Positions 56,685 through 64,000 of a stretch of 64,000 bases of DNA are shown piece after piece; the first letter of the stretch is position 1; every line of letters begins with the position of its first letter. The stretch spans positions 1,849,452 to 1,913,451 of the forward strand of contig RPFO01000017.1 of the NCBI GenBank assembly GCA_009746045.1, in the 5' to 3' direction. Under the pieces are notes generated by a model. That model did not search any database. It saw only the letters and a list, made by a program, of their open reading frames with translations, and was not told where the DNA came from. Both the position numbers and the translations under genes were made by a program. Source of the DNA: Mesostigma viride. Lineage: Eukaryota > Streptophyta > Mesostigmatophyceae > Mesostigmatales > Mesostigmataceae.

Positions 56685-56890
56685 AGCGAAGCCGCGAAAC
56701 CTAACTAAGCTAACTCAAAGCTAATCTTATTAATCTAGAAAATCCTTACTACTCTACTCAGCAAAGCGCCCCTTCCTCCTGGGGGGGTGGGGCCAGGGGC
56801 TTGCATGCCCACAGGCCGGGCTGGCGTGTGGGCCTGGACAATGGTCTGCCACCTCTTGTTCTGCATAGCAGTCGGAGCAAGAGAGATGGA
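56685..56890 (-). pseudogene. LINE ORF2 extreme C-terminus and 3' end
   Basis: The minus strand has KRWQTIVQAHTPA close to a TAG stop, then about 80 bp related to 62826-62915 and a short CCATCCATC tail. It is one of three copies of the same LINE 3' end in the window. Confidence 0.6.
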
Positions 56891-56946
56891 GGAAATCAAT
56901 TAATTAATTCATTAATAACATACCTCCGTGGGGAGGATACGTTTAA

Positions 56947-58650
56947 CCCTTAAACCGTACTCGGTCCGTTTTAGTGGACTGAGTTTTTCTCAGTCCTATT
57001 AAACGGACCGAGTTTGTGGCAGAACTAGCTATAATTCTAGCATACTTTTGAATATTCTGTTTGGACCAGCTTCGAGATCTAGATTTGTACTTTCACGTAC
57101 ACCCCTGGTTTGCTACTTTTGGACACCTGGACAGGGACCTATGGTCAAGGAAAGTAGGGGGGGTACCATGGCCAAACGAGGACGACGTGAATAAAAATTA
57201 TTCACGTCCGCGGCTATGGTGGCACAAACAACTGACTGGGGCGAGAGCATGGCTTGACGTATTCGACTGAAACTTTGTAGACATCATCCCTAGGTCTTGT
57301 AAATGCTATTTGCCTAGCCATGCAACATTTACAAATGCCTAGATATGTCTCGAGGTTATGTGGCGGCGCAGCAAATCGCGTGAGCAGCCAGGCGATGACA
57401 GTGCAAGCTGTACTTGTTGCTTGGCAGAAAATGTTCGGATTTTTGCGTATGGATGAGTTATTTACGTCGTTCCTAGCACAGTTGACCATCAATGGCGGCC
57501 AGGACATGCTTGCGGCTACGTTCGTCGGGTGGGCGTGCTAGCTCCTGCAAACAAGGTAATCTGCGGTTTCGACCAGGTACGTTTTAGCCTTTTATCATGT
57601 CTCAGTGACCGCGCATGTGTCATATATTGTTTCGATACCAGACTCGGGGCTATAATCGAAGCTTTATGACTGTCTTTTTGTTGTTTTATTGCTTCTGTGC
57701 ATAGGCTTGTGATGGTTGGGTAGTAATGTTACCTCGGCCAGATTTTGGACGAGTTTTGACTGCTTTTAGCGTATGCTACAACATGAATGTCGGTATAACG
57801 ACAGATATCGTTTGTAATAATGTTCAGTGTGATGATACGATGCTTTCCGTTGCTTAAACAACTCAGGACGAGTGTTTTTCTGCCCAGTTCTAGGCATGCA
57901 TGCTGGCCAAGTCCGCCTTCTTTTTGTGTGTTTGCTGTGTGTTAGAGACATAGAGATGCCTGGGATCTGCTTGCATTTAAGCATCAGCAAGTTGCTAATT
58001 TTGTTTCTTTCCTTTTTCCTTGTATTTTGAAGTTGTTTGTAGCGTATAGGGTACGTTGGTAATAAGCTCCTTGCATGTGCCTTCTACGCGTGCTTTCTGC
58101 CCAATGGCACTAGATTTACAGTATTATATAGCATGAGCTGCTGTTTTATATGCTGGAAATGTGTTGGAGGATGCATGTGTGGCCAGCTATGATGTTTTAT
58201 GCCACATTGGGATAGGAAACCAAAACGGTAGTGCTAGCCACCCCCCCAAAAAAACTCAGTCCTATTAAACGGACTGAGCTATTTTGGGATTTTTGCTAGC
58301 TAGCTTGTGCAGTTCTGTAGCATGTCATGTTGTGAATGCATTGATGGCATGCCTGTGATATAAAGTAACTGCCTTTGAAATTCCAGGGCCTATATATTTG
58401 TGTAAGTGGTCCATATTGCATGATGTATGTCTCAAACCCCATTTTTCCGTACCCCCCTGGGGTTGGTGCTATTTATAGCACCCAAAAGTCATAGATATGG
58501 GACCGGTGACATGTCCCCAAAGAAATTCAACATAAATGCATGCTTGGTACCAAGGGGTGGCCAGAAATTGTTTTTAGGCCATACACAACAAATGTGCAAA
58601 GATGTGCAACTCAGTCCGTTTTTTAGGACTGAGTTGCTACGGTTTAAGGG
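56947..58650. mobile_element. TTAA-flanked inverted-repeat element with subterminal palindromes (piggyBac-like), non-autonomous
   Basis: TTAA at 56943-56946 and 58651-58654. Ends CCCTTAAACCGTA are perfect 13-bp inverted repeats. Four copies of a dyad built on ACTCAGTCC/GGACTGAGT lie just inside the ends and at 58254-58280; similar subterminal repeats bind transposase in piggyBac-type elements. TTAA targeting and CCC-starting ends are known piggyBac traits. No transposase is recognised; a 69-codon plus frame (57061-57270) is unidentified. Confidence 0.72.
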
Positions 58651-58794
58651 TTAACACATATCCCTGAGAAGGGGCATGTGCATGGTTTTTAATACATGCT
58701 AGGCGACAACCTGCGTGTGGTGGGTGTAAACTACCACCTACTCGCGGGGGTGCACAACTGAGCTGCACCTGCAGCACCATGTAAATGTTAATTA

Positions 58795-58990
58795 ATTAAT
58801 TAATTAATTAAACACGTGCTCCCGTTGGGGAGTCATGGAGCACCGAAGTGCTTTTGATCCCTGTGTGTGCACAACAGGAGAAAAGGCAGAGACCCCCATC
58901 CTCCTTCGTGCTAAAGGCACATGTGCCACAGCTGCACGTACTCGGACACGCTATAAACGATCCGGCAATCTGTGGGTGCAATAAGGTAGA
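58795..58990 (+). repeat. Short interspersed repeat family, variant copy 5
   Basis: (TTAA)n then ACACGTGCTCCCGTTGGGGA then GTCATGGAGCAC, with a tail CTGTGGGTGCAATAAG. Matches 52915-53090 inverted. A truncated head also occurs at 61300-61350. Confidence 0.7.
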
Positions 58991-59344
58991 CCCATGTGAG
59001 CATGGCATAACAAGGAGCGTGGGCAAGTAATCTGATCATAGCCAGGACGTAGCATGGCTGTACAAGGACTAAGCTAAGGCTATGGCTGGTTGTGTACCGT
59101 GCGTTCGGTTAGCAGTGCACGTGACTAGGTAGTGTTGGCACAGCTAGGCAAACATTCTAAGCATGGCTGCCGTAGCGGCAGTGACTACCAATGGATACAA
59201 GCTAGGGCTATTACGCAAGCTGTTCTAGCCCGCTGGCCGGCCGGGGCGTCCACATCTTGTGCATGGTTGATCATCAGCAGGTCCCCGCACCTCCAGTACA
59301 CCTTGGGCTTCTGGGGGTCCTAGCTGCTTGTGGCGGAGGTATTC

Positions 59345-59722
59345 CCATTAGATCTTTTTTATCAGTGGTTTCCCATTTGCATGCGGGTATTCTGTGTAAA
59401 TGGTGGGAGAGCGATCGCAGCAATGGTGCTTACCCCTAGACACTCCCGGCCGGCGGCCAGTTAGGCTCGAAACACACGCCCTGATATCAAGCAAGCTGTT
59501 TCCGGGCCCACCGTCTAGGTTATCTAGTCGCTCTACACGTAAGCCAGCCATAATTTCAATGAACACAACAGCACAATTGGCTAAACATTTCCATCACCAT
59601 TCAGTATGGCATCATCCTGAACGACTCGAACATGCGGACAACAAGATAACAGCAGGCTCGAGCTACCATGGTCCGGATTCTCCCGATTTCTGGCCTGCGC
59701 TGGTTGTCTCCTTGGTATTCCG
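59345..59722 (+). repeat. 5'-truncated Penelope-like element copy
   Basis: Shares CAGTGGTTTYCCATTTGC through GCTGGTTGTCTCCTTG with the copies at 46930 and 63419. Confidence 0.85.
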
Positions 59723-59929
59723 GCCACAGGTCGCGTCGCTGCTGCTGCTGAGCGGGGGCGATCAGGTCGATCGTGGTCCAGCGTCCAGGTGAGGTCGTGC
59801 AATTAACCGCTTGCGGCGAGAGAGGAACCGCTGCTTCATCCTCAGGGGAGGGGAAGGTGCATGAGCAGGACTGGTGGGGGAGCCGCCTTGTCCCGTGAGT
59901 GGGGGAGGCGGTGGCACCCACGCAGTTCT

Positions 59930-60915
59930 ACGTCATGCACCTACCAGGCCCATGATGAGGGTAATAAGGAGCTGGTCCTTGAGCTCGTCGGCAAGGGAGG
60001 TTGACGTCTCACCTGGCTTCAGGGGGAAACGGCGCAGCACCACCACTCGGCACTCGCGGCGAGCGCGGTCGGTGGCCTCCCGTTGGTTGGCCCGTGGCGG
60101 CACCTGGTCCTCCAGGTCCTGGAGCTTCGTGCCCGTGGCGATGGCGCGTCGGTGGTTGAGGCGGTCGCTGACCGCAGCAGGTTCGCGTAGGAGAGCTAGC
60201 GGCGGGAGGTCGCCAGCATCAGGACTGCCGAGGTGGCTGGGATGCGATGGTGGCCGTCTCAGCTCAGCTATCTTTGGGACCTGTGTGGCCAGGGCGCCTC
60301 AGTGTGGGCGGTGATGGCTTCAAGCTTGATCTTCATGAGCACACCGCACTTCCCCTCCACCTGGTTGAGGCGGGAGAGGAGTGCGCAGCATGTGCCTCGG
60401 ATGCCTGCGCCGTGGTCTGCAGCGCCGTGAGCTGAGTTTGTAGCTTGTGTGCGACCTTGGTTTCTGTATTGGAGACCTTGGCCTCCACCGTGCATGTTGA
60501 GCTAGCGCTGTAGTCATCAATGTCATCTTCTGGGCCAGCGGCCAGGTCACGTGCTCCTCCAGCACTGCTCGGAGGTCATCCTTGCAGAGGGAGGCAGCCG
60601 GTGTGGCTGCCGGCTGCGCAGGCCACGCAGCCTGGGTTGCGGAGCCGAGCGTCGAGGTCACGTGTGCACAGTTTAATAGCTGGAAGAAGCTAGCTGAAGA
60701 GGATGGCGAGGCGATGGTTGAATGCTGGCAGGGCGAGGAACTCCTCCACCTTGTCGGCGGGGATGGGCCCATCGGGCCCACAACAGAGCTTGTGTTCCCG
60801 GCGTGCGTAATAATGCACTATCTCGGTGCATTCGGCGTGACTCGGGCAGTCGCATCCAGCCGCTGACCGTAAATTAAGCATGCGTAGTCTAGGTACTGTC
60901 GCCATTTGCATGTGT
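59930..60915 (-). pseudogene. Possible LINE ORF1-like remnant
   Basis: Minus-strand frames give a cysteine-rich start (CDCPSHAECTEIVHYYA), a probable coiled coil (VSNTETKVAHKLQTQLTALQ) and a basic end (ECRVVVLRRFPLKPGETSTS) across several frames. The order coiled coil then basic region suits a LINE ORF1, and a LINE ORF2 fragment lies nearby on the same strand. No family is firmly recognised. Confidence 0.3.
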
Positions 60916-61370
60916 CATAGCAGAATTTCTTGGGCTCTGGCGAGGCGCTGGGCGATGGGTTTGCGGGCCCAGTCGACTGGGCAAGGACGATGGAGATTGG
61001 GTTGGGCTGGGAGCCGGAAAGCTCCTTTTCCAAACCCCGTTTGTAGTTTGCTTTTAATCGGAGTCGTCATAGCTGCAGGCTGCTTGTCACGTGCTGCTTT
61101 TTGGAGTCGATACTGCGTTTCAGCCGTAACGACTACCGTGTACTGGCGAGTGCGTCTTATAAAAAGGCGCATCGAATGCAAGTGGTCTGCATGCTGACCG
61201 AATTTGGGGCTCAGACGCAAAAGATCGAACTCCGCAGTCAGCCATACCGCCGTCAGCCATTTTCGTTTCGAACCGGATCCACTCGTTTATTTCACACCAT
61301 TAATTAATTAATTAATTAATTAATTAGACTCGTGCTCCCGTTGGGGAGTCACGGAGCATTAACCCCGATG

Positions 61371-61540
61371 GATGGATGGATGGATGGATGGATGGATGGA
61401 TGGATGGATGGATGGATGGATGGATGGATGGATGGATGGATGGATGGATGGATGGATGGATATGGATGGATGGATGGATGGATGGATGGATGGATGGATG
61501 GATGGATGGATGGATGGATGCATGGATGGATGGGTGGGTG
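61371..61540. repeat. (GGAT)n microsatellite, likely the 3' tail of the adjacent LINE
   Basis: About 40 units with two small interruptions. On the minus strand it reads (CATC)n and lies about 85 bp beyond the stop region of the LINE at 61620-62560. Confidence 0.9.
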
Positions 61541-61619
61541 CAAACAGTCCTACCGGTCTAATCTATCTACATTGGCTACATACTACATCTATCTAACTGC
61601 ATTCTAACTACAACATCTA

Positions 61620-62560
61620 TCTAGGCAGCCGCACGCTGCCCTAGGGGAGCTATCTGGCGTGCCTCCCACGGGATTGCACACGCGGGCGCTTCCCCACTGG
61701 GGGGGGCTCGTTGTCCTCTATGACCTGGGCCCACTTGGCCTTGTCCATCATCTTCTTCCAAATCACGGAGAGGCCTAGGCCGGCCCCCCATGTCCTCTAC
61801 TTAGCTGTTCTTTGAATGTGCGGGCCTTGCGGCGTCTAACATCACTGGGCCCAGCCCACGTCAGGAGGTGCCGGCCAGGCGCTGGGCTGGTCGCAGTCCT
61901 GCGGGGGGGGCACGTGAGGTGTCTACCAGGTTGGTGCGAGCTAGGTGCCCTACTAGCTGCAGGCGTCTTTGCTGGTGATATATGGCATGCCCTGGTACAG
62001 GTCCTCATTGCGGACATGAGCAGCATATCCCACTCTGAAAATGGAACGCAGCATGCTGGTGACCGCGCCGTCCAGCTTGCGGGCCAGGTCGGCGGTGAGG
62101 GTCCACGTCTCGGCTCCATACGTGAGAACGGGAAGGACGAGGACCTTGATTAACAGGTCCTGTTTCTCGATCTTGCCCAGGGGCTTGCGCCACAGGGCCC
62201 GGTACTGGCGTAAAGCGTGCCATGCGAGCCTGGGAGATGCGATGGTCCACATCAACCTCGCAGCTGGGGAGCAGGCTGCCCAGCAGCTTAACTAACGCGG
62301 TCCCGATACAGGACTCGAGAGCCGTCTAGGAGATAGAGGGGCGGCGGTGAGTTGGTGAGCCCAACCGCCAGGGCCTCTGTCTTCTTGCTGACCTCGATCC
62401 AGCCCCACTGCACGGGCCTCGAGAGCCAGGCAGTCAAGCCATGTCTGCACGTGCTCAGCGTCCTCGAAGAGGGTGGTGTCGTCTGCGTAGATGATGTCAC
62501 ACCATGTATTCCAGCATCTATGCAAAGTTTCCCTTAATTGGTCTGGCCGGCCCCCAGCGG
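61620..62560 (-). pseudogene. LINE ORF2 C-terminal half with YADD reverse transcriptase motif
   Basis: The minus strand encodes IIYADDTTLFEDAEHVQTWL, then SKKTEALAVG, LYLLDGSRVLYRDRVS, then in other frames ARLAWHALRQYRALWRKPLG and KVLVLPVLTYGAETWTL, all standard for the palm, thumb and post-thumb region of LINE reverse transcriptases. The end reads AKWAQVIEDNEPPPVGKRP, then a basic tail and stop. Frameshifts near 62250 and 62000 show decay. Confidence 0.8.
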
Positions 62561-62699
62561 CTTGGCCAACCAGGTCGGCACATCCTGACCTGGCCCTAAG
62601 GACATAATTCCTAGAAAACTAGGTAAACCTGCCATGAACTACGTACGCCCAGATGTTGCTGGCCGACCTAGTGGTCCCAGCTCAGTTTGAACACCGCAT

Positions 62700-62925
62700 T
62701 CACTCCCTCTCTCTTCTTTGAACTGCTATGCACTGAAAACAAAAAGAGGTGGCAGAAGATTGTCCAGGCTCACACGCCAGCCCCTGTGGGCAAGCCCCCT
62801 CCCCCCAAGCGGAAGGGGCGCTTTGCTGAGTAGTGTAGTTAGGATTTTCTAGACTAGATAGCTTAGTGTTAGGTTAGTTCGATTACGCGGCTTCGCCCAC
62901 CCCCACCCATCCAGCAAGGAATATT
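62700..62925 (+). pseudogene. LINE ORF2 extreme C-terminus and 3' end, second copy
   Basis: KRWQKIVQAHTPAPVGKPPP then a basic tail and TAG, followed by a 3' region ending CACCCATCC. It parallels the end of 61620-62560 and of 56685-56890 and is a strongly 5'-truncated insertion. Confidence 0.6.
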
Positions 62926-62944
62926 AATTAATTCATTAATTTAA

Positions 62945-63410
62945 TAGACACGTGACTGCGTCACGTGAGCATAAGTCCTCAGTGGGAGGGGAACATGGGA
63001 TGGAATGGATGGTGCAAGGAATATGTGCTACATGATCTCCCAACGGAGTCATCTTATAATTTTTATCGATGTATTAAATTATATTAATTTAATGCAAAGT
63101 TGCGGACATGGAGTGGAAGATGATCATGGCTAAGCAATGGCTAGGGCATGATGGCGTCTCAGCAGAGAGTGGCTGTCTGCATGGGCAAAGCATGGCTGAC
63201 TCATAGCGGATGCAGTATTCAGGCTGCCCCATGGTCCAGAGCCCACAACAGATAGGCTTGGAACACATTTAGAGGCGCCGGTTTTGGGAGAATATAAAGG
63301 CCTCTCCCAGAGCATGAGGGAGGAAATGCGGTGTCCAAACTGGGCTGGGACGACTAGGTCGGCGCCAGCATGCAACTGACTGGTATGAAGTGAGACAACT
63401 ATATGACTAG
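62945..63410. other. No recognised gene; CACGTG dyad at the left edge
   Basis: CACGTGACTGCGTCACGTG at 62951-62969 is the same dyad, reversed, as at 52683. Two minus-strand frames are unrecognised. Confidence 0.4.
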
Positions 63411-63418
63411 TTCACACT

Positions 63419-64000
63419 AGCTCTACAAACAGGTCGTGGACCGGCTGGATCGCGTAGTATCTCCGCACATCTGAACCCTGTGATGCCAGATCTCCTTTGC
63501 GGCCGTTACGAGCTTGGCACTGGATTCGTTGTCCACATCGTCGCGTCGCTGCAGCAACACGATGTTTTCTGGCATACGCGGGCTTTTGGTTCCCGCCGCA
63601 CATGTGAAAGTGCTGTCCTCCGGCTTTTTGCCTTTGCACCGTGTGCAGTTCTTGGACGTTTGGAATCATGGCATGGCTAACCTAATGACTGACTAGCTAG
63701 ACCTTTTCAGTGGTTTTCCATTTGCGGGTATTTCCTCGTAAATGGTGGGAGAGCGATCGCAGCAATGGTGCTCACCACTAGACACTCCCGGCCAGTTAGG
63801 CTCGAAACACACGCCCTGATCAAGCATGCTGTTTCCGGGCCCACCGTCTAGGTTATCTAGTCGCTCTACACGTAAGCCAGCCATAATTTCAATGCACAAG
63901 GCTACACATTTTCATCACCATTCATCTTCATCATCCTGAACGACTCGAACTCGCGGACAAGATAACGGCAGGCTCGAGCTACCATGGTCCGGATTCTCCC
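63419..64000 (+). repeat. 5'-truncated Penelope-like element copy, cut by window end
   Basis: Begins in the last codons of the RT ORF (LYKQVVDRLDRVVSPH then stop) and continues through the whole 3' region to CCGGATTCTCCC at the window edge. It is about 95% identical to 42018-42630 by eye. Confidence 0.92.

Noticed and set aside
57061-57270. Transposase of the TTAA element
   Set aside because: Only 69 codons, without the acidic catalytic pattern of piggyBac transposases.

Overview
This looks like a nuclear segment from a eukaryotic alga, most likely of the green lineage. It has GT-AG spliceosomal introns, two conserved eukaryotic genes whose proteins resemble plant homologues, Copia, LINE, Penelope-like and TTAA-flanked transposons, and very abundant micro- and minisatellites. 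No bacterial operon structure, rRNA or CRISPR is present. The species cannot be named from sequence alone.

Layout. (1) 592-31091, minus strand: a very large split gene for INTS11 (CPSF73-like Integrator endonuclease). I assembled 15 exons by homology and splice phase. The 5' end is unassigned and the 3' end probably runs off the left edge. Its introns hold most of the satellites. Its largest intron (14185-26824) carries a complete but decayed Copia-type LTR retrotransposon (15483-26545, opposite strand) inserted in a CCACC/CCCC-type satellite. That retrotransposon is itself interrupted by a 3.4 kb foreign block with F-box-like and MYND-finger ORFs and a large palindrome. (2) 32987-41135, plus strand: an eight-exon AP-4 complex epsilon adaptin gene, head-to-head with INTS11; all seven introns are phase 0. 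(3) 41500-64000: a transposon-rich tract with a Penelope-like element and several 5'-truncated copies sharing its 3' end, two TTAA-flanked inverted-repeat elements, LINE fragments, a short dispersed repeat family, and one intact intronless RING E3 ligase gene (48792-49466).

The most unusual feature is structural. In both host genes, the last bases of many exons plus the following donor GT are repeated as degenerate tandem copies just inside the intron ('splice-junction echoes'); a few acceptors show the same. At INTS11 the echo behind one exon has apparently expanded into a 26-copy minisatellite. This may show how these introns grow, and it leaves many decoy splice sites.

Functionally, INTS11 would act in the nucleus in RNA 3'-end cleavage with Integrator, AP-4 epsilon in trans-Golgi vesicle sorting, and the RING protein in ubiquitination. 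They share no pathway; the rest of the window is mobile or satellite DNA.
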